Assembly: GCF_001570565.1 (NCBI RefSeq)
Contig: NZ_BBXE01000039.1
Span: 1 to 64,000 of the forward strand
Length of the DNA stretch: 64,000 bases
Reading direction: 5' to 3'
DNA from: Herbidospora yilanensis
Lineage (GTDB): Bacteria > Actinomycetota > Actinomycetes > Streptosporangiales > Streptosporangiaceae
The notes below the pieces were generated by a model. That model ran no database searches and had not been told where the DNA came from. It was given only the letters and a program-made list of their open reading frames with translations. Positions 16,804 through 24,642 of this stretch are shown piece after piece; within the stretch, counting starts at the first letter, position 1; each line of letters begins with the position of its first letter. The translations under genes and the position numbers were made by a program.

Positions 16804-16833
16804 GCGCCAGAGCGTAGACCATAGCCTGGCCCC

Positions 16834-18177
16834 ATGGTCTTGGAGAGTACGGCGCGGGCCCTCGCGCTACGGGTGGCCACCGAGCAGGCCGCCTCCCGCA
16901 TCCCCGCTCTGGCGGTCGCGGTGATCCGCGGCGGCGAGCTGGTCTGGTCGGGCTACCGGGGACGGGTGGGCGAAGGCCCGCCGACGGCCTCCACGCAGTT
17001 CCGGATCGGGTCGATCACCAAGAGCATGGTCGCGGTCATGGTCATGCGGCTGCGCGACGAGGGGCTGCTGGATCTGCTCGACCCGCTGGAGAAACACCTG
17101 CCCGGCACGCCCTCCGGCGAGGTGACGATCGCGCAGCTGCTGTCCCACACCGGCGGGCTGACGGCCGAGCCGCCCGGCCAGTGGTGGGAGCGCACCCCGG
17201 GCGTGGCGATGCCCGAGCTGATCGGCATGCTCGACCCGATGACCGGCCGCCACCGGCCCGGCCGCCGTTTCCACTACTCCAACCTCGGGTTCGGCTTCCT
17301 CGGCGAAGTGGTGGCGCGCCTGCGGGGCCGGGGGTGGGCGCAGGTCGTCCACGACGAGGTGCTGGCCCCGCTGGGCATGCGCGACACGACCGAGCGGCCG
17401 AGAACCCCGCACGCGACCGGCTACGCCGTGCACCCGTGGGCCGACGTGCTGCTGCCCGAGCCCGAGCACGACGCGGTCGCGCTGGCCCCCGCCGGGCAGA
17501 TGTGGTGCTCGCCGGCCGACCTGGCCCGGTGGGCGATCTTCGTCGGCGGCGACGGCGCCGGCGTCCTGCGCCCGGCCACGATGGCCGAGATGCGCGAACC
17601 GGCCACCGTCGAAGACGGCCCGTCGTGGACCTCCGGCTACGGCCTGGGCCTGCAGCTGCGCCGCCACAACGGGCGCCGCCTGGCCGGGCACACCGGGTCG
17701 ATGCCCGGCTTCCTGGCCACCGTGTGGGCCGACCCCTCCGACGGCGTCGGCGTGTTGTTCATGGCCAACACCACCAGCGGCGTCAAGGGCAACGCCCTGA
17801 CCGGCGACCTGCTCGACATCCTCGACGAGCACGAGCCGCCGCTGCCGGCCGAATGGCGGCCCGCCCCGGTCGACGACGACCTGCTGGCCCTGACCGGCCC
17901 CTGGTACTGGGGGCCGGCCCCCTACGTCATGCGGGCCCTGCCCGGCCGGGGCCTGGCCCTGACCCCGGTCGGCGAGACCGGGCGCGCCTCCCGGTTCGCC
18001 GCGCTCGCCGACGGAACCTGGCTGGGCCTTGACGGTTACTACGCCGGCGAGACGCTCCGTGTGGTGCGCACCGGCGAGGGCGTTCACCTCGATCTCAACA
18101 CGTTCGTGTTCACTCGCGAGCCCTACGGGCCGCCCGGACCGGTGCCCGGCGGCGTCGACCCGGAGGGCTGGCGCTGA
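16834..18177 (+). CDS. Beta-lactamase-related serine hydrolase
   Basis: Codes for 447 residues. Class C-like active-site motifs are S60-I-T-K63 (nucleophile and general base), Y148-S-N150 and H-T-G-S in LAGHTGSMPG. A C-terminal beta domain (about residues 350-440) follows, as in D-aminopeptidase/esterase relatives. No signal peptide is evident, so it is probably a cytoplasmic esterase or peptidase rather than a resistance enzyme. The ATG lies 8 nt after a -10-like CATAGC, back to back with recD2. Confidence 0.87.
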   Translation: MVLESTARALALRVATEQAASRIPALAVAVIRGGELVWSGYRGRVGEGPPTASTQFRIGSITKSMVAVMVMRLRDEGLLDLLDPLEKHLPGTPSGEVTIAQLLSHTGGLTAEPPGQWWERTPGVAMPELIGMLDPMTGRHRPGRRFHYSNLGFGFLGEVVARLRGRGWAQVVHDEVLAPLGMRDTTERPRTPHATGYAVHPWADVLLPEPEHDAVALAPAGQMWCSPADLARWAIFVGGDGAGVLRPATMAEMREPATVEDGPSWTSGYGLGLQLRRHNGRRLAGHTGSMPGFLATVWADPSDGVGVLFMANTTSGVKGNALTGDLLDILDEHEPPLPAEWRPAPVDDDLLALTGPWYWGPAPYVMRALPGRGLALTPVGETGRASRFAALADGTWLGLDGYYAGETLRVVRTGEGVHLDLNTFVFTREPYGPPGPVPGGVDPEGWR

Positions 18178-18251
18178 CGTTACCCGCACAATGTGTTGAT
18201 TGTCCAAGTTTGACCGATTCTGGGAGTTGTACTACCTTCTGGGGAACTCGA

Positions 18252-18286
18252 GGCGGTGTGACCTACGTAACCGCAGGTCAGCCGCC
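18252..18286 (+). promoter_or_regulatory. Inverted repeat upstream of the riboswitch
   Basis: GGCGG and TGACCT (18252-18264) face AGGTCA and CCGCC (18275-18286) around a 10-nt centre, giving 11 complementary pairs with small bulges. It lies about 20 nt before the riboswitch. It could be an operator for a dimeric regulator or an extra stem in the leader RNA; sequence alone does not decide. Confidence 0.5.
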
Positions 18287-18302
18287 GAAGGAAGACAACT
18301 AG

Positions 18303-18492
18303 AGATCGCCGAATCCGCGCGCCCCGCGCGGAACCGGGGAACCAGCGAGGACCCGGTGATCACCTCTCTCCCGATCACCACGCACACCCACCGGGTCCTC
18401 TGGGGTGAATCGGCCTGTCAGCCCCTCACGACAGGCCGTAGGGCGGCTTCCACGCCCGAGTCCGTCAGCTAACCCGGTAGGCGCATGGAAGC
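18303..18492 (+). ncRNA. c-di-AMP (ydaO/yuaA) riboswitch
   Basis: The 5' leader of the CHAP gene contains the conserved blocks of the ydaO class in order: GCCGAATCCG (18308-18317), AACCGGGGAACCA (18332-18344), TGGGGTGAATCGG (18401-18413), and CCGTCAGCTAACCCGGTAGG ending near 18481. Intervening stems such as GGCCTGTC/GACAGGCC are also present. In actinobacteria this riboswitch commonly controls cell-wall hydrolase genes and lowers expression when c-di-AMP is high. AAGGAG lies at the riboswitch's 3' edge (18492-18497), 13 nt before the start codon. Confidence 0.9.
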
Positions 18493-18510
18493 AAGGAGTC
18501 AACCCCACCC

Positions 18511-19206
18511 ATGCGAGCCCCCAAACCTGGAATTCGTGCTGTCCTGGCAACCGGCCTGATGACGGCGGCCCTGGTCACCGGCGGCACCGTCGCCGCCGTC
18601 GACCTGACCCCCGTCGCCCGCGCCGAAGCCGCCGCCGCCCCCGCCGGGGCGGCGCCCGAGGGAGTCACCCTGGCCTACAGCCCTCTGCTGGAGGTCGCCA
18701 AGCGACTGCCGAAGGTCAGCGCCCAGCAGGTGCTCAACCTCGCCACCAGCCAGGTCGGCACCAGCGAGAACGTGTACGGCGGCGGGACCAAGTTCCACGA
18801 CTGGTACATGAACTCCGACCGCGCGGCCGAGACCATCGCCCGTGACGGCGGAACCCGCCTGGGCTACCTCAACGCCCCCTGGTGCGACATGTTCGTGAGC
18901 TGGGTCGGCAACCAGCTCGGCATCAGCCCGGTGCTCGGCCAGGACGCCTACACCGTCCGCCACGCCGAGTGGTTCGCCGAGAACAACCGCTGGGGCACCG
19001 TCCCCGCCCCGGGCGCGGTCGTGTTCTTCGACTGGAACGGCGGAAAGGACATCCACGACATCCAGCACGTCGGCTTCGTCATCCAGGACAACGGCGACGG
19101 CACCATCGAGACCGTGGAGGGCAACACCGGCAACGGCGTGGTCGAGGTCCGCGAACGGCAGACCGCCGACGTCGTCGGATACGGCTACCCGGTCTACACG
19201 GCCTGA
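18511..19206 (+). CDS. Secreted CHAP-domain cell-wall amidase/peptidase
   Basis: Codes for 231 residues. A signal peptide (hydrophobic residues about 10-30, Ala-rich cleavage zone near 37-45) is followed by a CHAP domain (about 70-228) with catalytic C125 (NAPWCDMFVSW), H186 (IQHVGFV) and the polar residues of ETVEGNTG near 201. CHAP enzymes cut peptidoglycan cross-bridges or stem amides. Control by the c-di-AMP riboswitch just upstream fits a role in wall remodelling during growth or germination. Confidence 0.9.
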   Translation: MRAPKPGIRAVLATGLMTAALVTGGTVAAVDLTPVARAEAAAAPAGAAPEGVTLAYSPLLEVAKRLPKVSAQQVLNLATSQVGTSENVYGGGTKFHDWYMNSDRAAETIARDGGTRLGYLNAPWCDMFVSWVGNQLGISPVLGQDAYTVRHAEWFAENNRWGTVPAPGAVVFFDWNGGKDIHDIQHVGFVIQDNGDGTIETVEGNTGNGVVEVRERQTADVVGYGYPVYTA

Positions 19207-19228
19207 TCACACGGCCTGATCACACGGG

Positions 19229-19963
19229 TTAGAAGTTCTCCCCCAGCCAGGCCCGCCAGGCCTTCTCGGCGAGCGGCCTGGCGATCTCCCCCGGAAAGGC
19301 GTGGTGCTCCGCGACGACGGCGTCGCGGTAGCCGTGGATGAGCGTGATCAGCGACGTAGCGGTCACCACGCACAGGAACCCCGACTCGGCGAACACGACC
19401 TGCGCGTCGTCGGGGTTCAGGCCGGGCACCGCGACACGGCCCTTCTCCGGTGGCTGCCCCAGAGAGAAGGCGTCGAGAAAGGCCGCCCACACCCTCGCGG
19501 CATCGGGGGTGGGGCGGCCGATCTCGAACAACGCGTAGTCGGCCGTGAGGCCGCGGAAATGCCGCAGATAGGCCTGGAGTTTGCGCAGGTAGAGGCCGTC
19601 GCCCACGGACACGGCGTCGTACTGGTCCTCCCAGTCGCCGCTCATCACGCCCGAGTGGACGAACCGCAGGACCGTGCTGCCGCCCGCCCGGCCCTCCAGC
19701 AGGTATTCGAACGCCATGAACGACCCGTCGGCTGCCGTGTCGGTCGTGAACGCCAGCCGCTCGCCCGGATCCCAGCCGGTCACGGTGGCGTGGGTGGTGA
19801 ACCCGGCGACCGTCTGACGGCCCGCGCCGCCGACCCCGGGTTCGAAGTCGTTGGCGCCCATGAACCACGAGTCGACCCCCGGCCCGGTGGCGATCGCCTC
19901 CCACACCTCCTCGGTGGTGGCGGGCAGGACGATTTCCTCACGGACCTCGAACTCGTGTGCCAT
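19229..19963 (-). CDS. SRPBCC (AHSA1-like) domain protein
   Basis: Codes for 244 residues. The first 150 show the AHSA1/START-like pattern (VREEIVLPATTEEVWEAIAT, TVTGWDPGERLAF, STVLRFVHSG). The last ~90 residues form a second alpha/beta segment of unknown type. Such proteins bind lipophilic ligands or act as accessory factors. A TAGGCT box seven nt before the ATG suggests a leaderless transcript. It lies directly upstream of, but opposite in sense to, the CHAP gene end. Confidence 0.75.
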   Translation of the reverse strand: MAHEFEVREEIVLPATTEEVWEAIATGPGVDSWFMGANDFEPGVGGAGRQTVAGFTTHATVTGWDPGERLAFTTDTAADGSFMAFEYLLEGRAGGSTVLRFVHSGVMSGDWEDQYDAVSVGDGLYLRKLQAYLRHFRGLTADYALFEIGRPTPDAARVWAAFLDAFSLGQPPEKGRVAVPGLNPDDAQVVFAESGFLCVVTATSLITLIHGYRDAVVAEHHAFPGEIARPLAEKAWRAWLGENF

Positions 19964-19973
19964 GCCGGTCAGC

Positions 19974-20762
19974 CTAGCGAGACAGGTTCCGGTAGGCCCG
20001 CACCGAGAGCGGCGCGAAGACCGCCGTGATCACCAGCGGCCAGGCCAGCGCCAGTTCGACCGCGTGCGCGGCCGCCCAGGTGTCGTTGGCCCAGCCGGGG
20101 TTGCCGAACAGCTCCCGGGCCGCGGCCGCCGTCGACGACAGCGGGTTCCAGTCGGCGATCGCGCCCAGCCAGCCCGGCATCGTGGCCGGCGAGGTGATGG
20201 CATTGGACAGGAAGCCGATCGGCCACACCAGGATCTGCAGCGCCATCACCGCCTCCGGATTACGGATCTTCAGCCCGAGCCAGATCCCCGCCCACAGCAG
20301 CGCGAAGCGCAACCACAGCAGCAGCCCCACGGCCGCCAGCGCGTCGCCGAGGCCGTTGCGGGCGCTCCAGCCGACGGCCAGCCCGCAGGCGATCAGCACC
20401 GCCAGCGACAACACCGTGGTCAGCATGTCGGCCGCCGCCCGGCCCGACACCACCGCCGAGGAGGCCATCGGCAGCGACCGGAACCGGTCGGTGACGCCCT
20501 TGGTGACGTCGTTGCCGATGGCCGTGAAGGTGCCCTCCAGCCCGAAGACCATCGTCATGGCGAACATGCCGGGCAGCAGGAACTCCCGGTAGTCGCCGCC
20601 GGGCACCTCGATGCCGCCGCCCAGCAGGTAGGCGAACAGCAGCAGCACCATGACGGGGAACAGCAGGCCCGCGACGAGCTGGCCGGGGTTGGCGGTCCAG
20701 TGGGTGACCTCCCGCCGGGTGACGGTCCAGCCGTCGGCGAGGGCCCAGGTCAGTCGGTTCAC
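19974..20762 (-). CDS. ABC-2 permease (DrrB-like)
   Basis: Codes for 262 residues with six membrane segments and the DrrB/ABC-2 signature around LLFPVMVLLLFAYLLGG and GNDVTKGVTDRFRSLPMASS (cytoplasmic coupling loop, about 85-105). GTG at 20762 is chosen because AAAGGAG lies 6 nt upstream. It follows the ATPase gene by 40 nt. The pair resembles daunorubicin-type exporters and should be repressed by the divergent TetR. Confidence 0.88.
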   Translation of the reverse strand: MNRLTWALADGWTVTRREVTHWTANPGQLVAGLLFPVMVLLLFAYLLGGGIEVPGGDYREFLLPGMFAMTMVFGLEGTFTAIGNDVTKGVTDRFRSLPMASSAVVSGRAAADMLTTVLSLAVLIACGLAVGWSARNGLGDALAAVGLLLWLRFALLWAGIWLGLKIRNPEAVMALQILVWPIGFLSNAITSPATMPGWLGAIADWNPLSSTAAAARELFGNPGWANDTWAAAHAVELALAWPLVITAVFAPLSVRAYRNLSR

Positions 20763-20802
20763 GCGTGACTCCTTTGGACGGGGGCGCAACGGAACGGGAT
20801 TC

Positions 20803-21729
20803 TCACGCGGCGCCCCTGGTGAGGTGCAGGAACACCTCGTCGAGGGTGGGGCGGCGGATCGCGACGTCGTCGGCGGCGATGCCGCTCGCCGCCAGGTCGT
20901 GGACGACGGCCGTCAGGGTCGCCATCCGGTCGGGGGCCGGCGCGCTGACGCGCCGGGTGTCGGGGTCGGTCTCGGCGGACGGGCCGAGCAGGGCCGCGGC
21001 GGCCGGGAGGTCGGCCGGGTCGTGCACGACGATCTCCACCCGGTCGCCGCCGAGGGTCTTCTTCAGCTCCTCCGGGCTGCCCTCGGCGACCTGGCGGCCC
21101 TCGTTGACGACGGTGACGCGGTGGGCGAGCTGGTCGGCCTCCTCCAGATATTGCGTGGTCAGCAGCACCGTGGTCCCGTCGGCGACCAGGGCGCGGACGG
21201 CCGCCCACACCTCCGCGCGGCCCCGCGGGTCCAGGCCCGTGGTGGGCTCGTCGAGGAACAGCACCGGCGGCGACAGGATCAGCCCGGCCGCCAGGTCCAG
21301 GCGGCGGCGCATGCCGCCCGAATAGTCCTTGACCGCCTTGCGGCCGGTGCCGGCCAGCCCGAACCGGTCGAGCAGCTCCCCGGCCCGGCGCCCGGCGGCC
21401 TTGGGGCGCAGGTGGGACAGGCGGCCGAACATCTCCAGGTTGGCCCGGCCCGACAGGGCCTCGTCGAGGGCGGCGTGCTGGCCGACCAGGCCGATGCGGC
21501 GGCGCACCTCGCGGCCGTCGCGGGCCACGTCGAACCCGGCCACCCGCGCGGTGCCGGCGTCGGGGCGCAGCAGCGTGGTCAGCACCCGCACCGCCGTGGT
21601 CTTGCCCGCCCCGTTGGGGCCGAGCAGCCCGTGCACCGTGCCCCGCGGGACGGCCAGGTCGAACCCGTCGAGGGCGGCCCGCGCGCCGTAGCGCTTGACG
21701 AGCCCGTGCGCCTCTATCGTGTACGTCAT
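20803..21729 (-). CDS. ABC exporter ATPase (DrrA-like)
   Basis: Codes for 308 residues. It has Walker A LLGPNGAGKTTAVR, Q-loop LVGQHAALDE, signature YSGGMRRRLDLA, Walker B VLFLDEPTTGLDPRG and switch His (here TTQYLEEA, in which the usual His is Gln, as in DrrA proteins). The C-terminal ~90 residues match the DrrA regulatory domain with RRPTLDEVFLHLT. The ATG at 21729 lies only 1 nt from a palindrome, so binding of the divergent TetR would block initiation. Confidence 0.9.
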   Translation of the reverse strand: MTYTIEAHGLVKRYGARAALDGFDLAVPRGTVHGLLGPNGAGKTTAVRVLTTLLRPDAGTARVAGFDVARDGREVRRRIGLVGQHAALDEALSGRANLEMFGRLSHLRPKAAGRRAGELLDRFGLAGTGRKAVKDYSGGMRRRLDLAAGLILSPPVLFLDEPTTGLDPRGRAEVWAAVRALVADGTTVLLTTQYLEEADQLAHRVTVVNEGRQVAEGSPEELKKTLGGDRVEIVVHDPADLPAAAALLGPSAETDPDTRRVSAPAPDRMATLTAVVHDLAASGIAADDVAIRRPTLDEVFLHLTRGAA

Positions 21730-21730
21730 G

Positions 21731-21757
21731 CCGTACAGCGTACCGTACGCCATACGG
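21731..21757. promoter_or_regulatory. TetR-type operator between exporter and regulator
   Basis: A 27-bp imperfect palindrome begins CCGTACAGCGTAC and ends GTACGCCATACGG; the half sites pair at 11 of 13 positions around a central base. It lies between the divergent ATPase gene and the TetR gene, where an autoregulating repressor would bind. Confidence 0.72.
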
Positions 21758-21787
21758 TTAAGTGTCCCGAGTACGCTGAGCGGCATC

Positions 21788-22558
21788 ATGACGACCGAAT
21801 ACATCGGGCGGGGCGACCCCGCGCGCACGCTCGCGCTGCTGTGGCGCGACCCGTCCCGCGCCCGCGAGCGCGCCCCCCGCAAGGGCCGCCCCGAACTGAC
21901 CGCCGACCGGGTCATCGCCGCCGCGATCGAGGTCGCCGACGCCGACGGCCTGGCCGCGTTGTCCATGCGCAAGGTCGCCGACCACCTGGGCGTGGGCACG
22001 ATGTCGCTCTACACCCACGTCCCGGGCAAGGCCGAACTGATCGACGTCATGCTCGACACCGTCTTCAAGGAGACCTTCGCCGACGCGGAGATCCCGCAGG
22101 GCTGGCGGGCCCGGGTCGAGCGCATCGCCCGCGACAACCTCGCCCTCTACCGCCGCCACCCGTGGATCCTCCAGGTCGCCGTCAGCCGCCCCCCGCTCGG
22201 CCCCGGCACGCTGGGCAAGTACGAACACGAACTGTCGGCCCTCGACGGCATCGGCCTGACCGACCTGGAGATGGACAACGTCCTGACCCTCATCGGCGCC
22301 TACGTCCACGGCGCCGCCCGCGGCGTGGTCGAGGCCGCCCGCGCCGCCCAGGAGACCGGCATGACCGACGAGGAGTGGTGGCGCGCGCACGAGCCGTTCC
22401 TCGCCGCCGCCGGCGACATGTCCGCCTACCCCCTGGCCGGCCGGGTCGGCAGCGCCAGCGGCGAGGCCTACAACGCCCCGGCCGACCCGGCGGGCGCCTT
22501 CGAGTTCGGCCTGGCCCGGCTGCTCGACGGCATCGCCGCCCTGATCGAGGGGCGGTAG
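21788..22558 (+). CDS. TetR-family repressor (TetR_C type)
   Basis: Codes for 256 residues. The N-terminal HTH is LTADRVIAAAIEVADADG... with recognition helix LGVGTMSLYTHVPGK (residues about 65-80), followed by a C-terminal ligand domain of the tetracycline-repressor class with DNLALYRRHPWILQV. It begins with an unusual 30-residue extension (YIGRGDPARTLALLWRD) seen in this subgroup. It is divergent from the DrrAB pair, and by analogy a drug ligand relieves repression. Confidence 0.88.
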   Translation: MTTEYIGRGDPARTLALLWRDPSRARERAPRKGRPELTADRVIAAAIEVADADGLAALSMRKVADHLGVGTMSLYTHVPGKAELIDVMLDTVFKETFADAEIPQGWRARVERIARDNLALYRRHPWILQVAVSRPPLGPGTLGKYEHELSALDGIGLTDLEMDNVLTLIGAYVHGAARGVVEAARAAQETGMTDEEWWRAHEPFLAAAGDMSAYPLAGRVGSASGEAYNAPADPAGAFEFGLARLLDGIAALIEGR

Positions 22559-22581
22559 GGGCCGCCGTTACCCTGACTGCC

Positions 22582-23451
22582 ATGACCCCTGAGCGGCTGG
22601 CACGGTTCGAGGCCAACCGGCGTCGCCTGTTCGGGGTCGCCTACCGGCTGCTCGGGGAGGCGTCCGCGGCCGAAGACGTGGTGCAGGACGCCTACCTGCG
22701 CTGGGCACGCTGCGACACGGCGGTCTCCCCGGAGGCCTGGCTGACCAAGGTCGTCACCAACCTGTGCCTCGACCGGCTCACCTCCGCGCGCGCCCGGCGC
22801 GAGCGCTACGTCGGGACCTGGCTGCCCGAGCCGATCCTCACCGGCGGCGCGCCCGACCCGCTGGAGGTGGTGGCCCAGCGCGAACTGCTGTCCCTGGGCG
22901 TGCTGGTGCTGCTGGAACGGCTCACCCCGCCCGAGCGCGCGGTGTTCGTGCTGCGGGAGGCCTTCGGCCACAGCCACCGCGAGATCGCCGACATCCTGGA
23001 GGTCACCGAGCCGCACGCCCGCCAGCTCTACCACCGGGCACAGCGGCACGTCGCCGAGGAGCGCACCCGGTTCACCCCCTCCCCGGAGCAGAGCGCCCGG
23101 CTCCTGGAGCGCTTCATGGCCGCCACCCTGGCCGGCGACGTGGCCGCGCTGGAGCGGATGCTGGCCGACGACGTGGTCGCCTGGGCCGACGGCGGCGGCA
23201 AGGCGCCGGCCACCCGGGGTCCGGTGGCCGGCCGCGAGCAGGTCGTGCGCCACCTGCTCGCCCTCACCCGCTACGCCCAGCGGATCCGCCTCGAACCCGA
23301 GACGGTGAACGGACAGCCGGCCCTCGCCTTCTACCTCGACGACCGGCTGTCCGGGATCACCGTCGTCGAGTTCGACCACGACCGCGTCGTGACCATCCGC
23401 GCGGTCGCCAACCCGGACAAGCTCGCCTACGTCGCCAAACAGAAAATCTGA
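22582..23451 (+). CDS. ECF41-group RNA polymerase sigma factor
   Basis: Codes for 289 residues. Sigma-2 (1-75) and sigma-4 (about 108-165) are followed by a SnoaL-like domain. The three hallmark motifs of ECF41 are present: WLPEP at 80-84, DGGGK at 203-207 and NPDKL at 277-281. In ECF41 the C-terminal extension acts in cis as a fused regulator instead of an anti-sigma protein, and the factor controls itself and an adjacent oxidoreductase, carboxymuconolactone-decarboxylase or epimerase gene. Here the oxidoreductase follows directly. TACCCT seven nt before the ATG suggests a leaderless start. Confidence 0.93.
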   Translation: MTPERLARFEANRRRLFGVAYRLLGEASAAEDVVQDAYLRWARCDTAVSPEAWLTKVVTNLCLDRLTSARARRERYVGTWLPEPILTGGAPDPLEVVAQRELLSLGVLVLLERLTPPERAVFVLREAFGHSHREIADILEVTEPHARQLYHRAQRHVAEERTRFTPSPEQSARLLERFMAATLAGDVAALERMLADDVVAWADGGGKAPATRGPVAGREQVVRHLLALTRYAQRIRLEPETVNGQPALAFYLDDRLSGITVVEFDHDRVVTIRAVANPDKLAYVAKQKI

Positions 23452-23468
23452 TGTCCCTCCGGCCCTGC

Positions 23469-23495
23469 TGTCACGAATCGTGCCCCTCTCCCGTT
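23469..23495 (+). promoter_or_regulatory. Predicted ECF41-dependent promoter
   Basis: TGTCACG (23469-23475), a 16-nt spacer and CGTT (23492-23495) match the ECF41 target pattern TGTCACA-N16-CGTC at 9 of 11 positions. The start codon of the oxidoreductase is 8 nt farther on, so the transcript would be nearly leaderless. Confidence 0.7.
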
Positions 23496-23503
23496 CATCG
23501 CGC

Positions 23504-24637
23504 ATGACGAAAACGCCCCGCATCGCGGTCCTGGGAGCCGGATACACCGGACTGACGATCGCCAACCTGCTCGCCCGGCGCACCGCCGCCGACGTCACGC
23601 TCGTCAACGACCGCGCCCACTTCGTGGAACGCATGCGCAACCACCAGGTCGCCGCCGGCCGGACGGCACGCCGCCTGCCGCTGCGCGACCTGCTCACGGG
23701 GACCGGCGTCCGGCTGGTCGTCGACCGGGTCACCCGCCTGGACGCGGTCGCCCGGCACGTCGAACTCGCCGGCGGCGCGCAACCCCTCTCCTACGACCTG
23801 CTGGTGTACGCCCTGGGCAGCCACGCCGACCTCGACGCCGTCCCCGGCGCCGCCCAGCATGCCTACGCGGTGGCCGGCGTCGGACAGGCGGAGCAGCTAC
23901 GCGAACGGCTGCGCGGCGCGGGCACGGTCGCCGTGGTCGGCGCCGGGCCGACCGGCCTGGAGACGGCCGCCGAACTGGCCGAGACCCACCCCGGCCACAC
24001 CGTGCGCCTGATCACCGCCGGGACACTGGGCCGCGAACTGACCGAACCCGGCCGCGACCACCTGCGCCGCGTCCTGGACCGCCTCGGCGTCCAGGTATGG
24101 GAGAACACCGCCGTCGCCGAGGTCGGCGCGGACGGCGTGCTGCTGGAGGACGGCCGCCACCTCGCCGCCGACGCGGTCGCCTGGACCGCCGGGTTCACCG
24201 TCCCCGCCCTGGCCGGACAGGCCGGCCTCGCCGTCGACGAGCGCGGCCGCATGCTCGTCGACGCCACCCTGCGCTCCCGCTCGCACCCCGAGGTGTACGG
24301 CATCGGCGACGCCGCCGCCGCCCGCGCCGGGGACGGCCACGTGCTGCGCATGGGCTGCGGACCCGGAAGCCTGGCCGGCGCGTGCGCCTTCCACGCCATC
24401 ACCGCCCGCATGGCCGGACGCGACCCCAGACCCCTGCGCGTCAAAGCCGACACCCTGTGCATCGGCCTCGGCGCGTGGGACGGCGTCCTCCAGCACGTCG
24501 GCCTCGACGGCGCCCCGCACGGCAAACCGCTGACCGGCCGCCCGGTGGCGCTGATCAAGAAGGCCGTCCTGCGCACCACGGGCCGCTACAACCTGCGCCA
24601 CCCCGGCATCAGCGTGATCGCCGCCCGCCAGGGCTGA
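23504..24637 (+). CDS. FAD-dependent pyridine-nucleotide-disulfide oxidoreductase (NDH-2-like), ECF41 partner
   Basis: Codes for 377 residues. It has two Rossmann motifs, FAD-binding VLGAGYTGLTIANLLA (residues 8-23) and NAD(P)-binding VVGAGPTGLETAAELA (about 144-159), and the C-terminal FAD motif VYGIGDAAAA. There is no redox CxxC pair, so it is closer to type II NADH dehydrogenases or carotenoid-type oxidoreductases than to disulfide reductases. ATG at 23504 is chosen because it sits just after the ECF41-type promoter. Its substrate is unknown, as for most ECF41-linked oxidoreductases. Confidence 0.85.
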   Translation: MTKTPRIAVLGAGYTGLTIANLLARRTAADVTLVNDRAHFVERMRNHQVAAGRTARRLPLRDLLTGTGVRLVVDRVTRLDAVARHVELAGGAQPLSYDLLVYALGSHADLDAVPGAAQHAYAVAGVGQAEQLRERLRGAGTVAVVGAGPTGLETAAELAETHPGHTVRLITAGTLGRELTEPGRDHLRRVLDRLGVQVWENTAVAEVGADGVLLEDGRHLAADAVAWTAGFTVPALAGQAGLAVDERGRMLVDATLRSRSHPEVYGIGDAAAARAGDGHVLRMGCGPGSLAGACAFHAITARMAGRDPRPLRVKADTLCIGLGAWDGVLQHVGLDGAPHGKPLTGRPVALIKKAVLRTTGRYNLRHPGISVIAARQG

Positions 24638-24642
24638 GGGTC

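Noticed and set aside
14527-16824. A 765-codon open frame on the plus strand opposite recD2
   Set aside because: The product is low-complexity Gly/Arg/Val/Asp sequence without domains. It is the expected antisense shadow of a high-GC gene.
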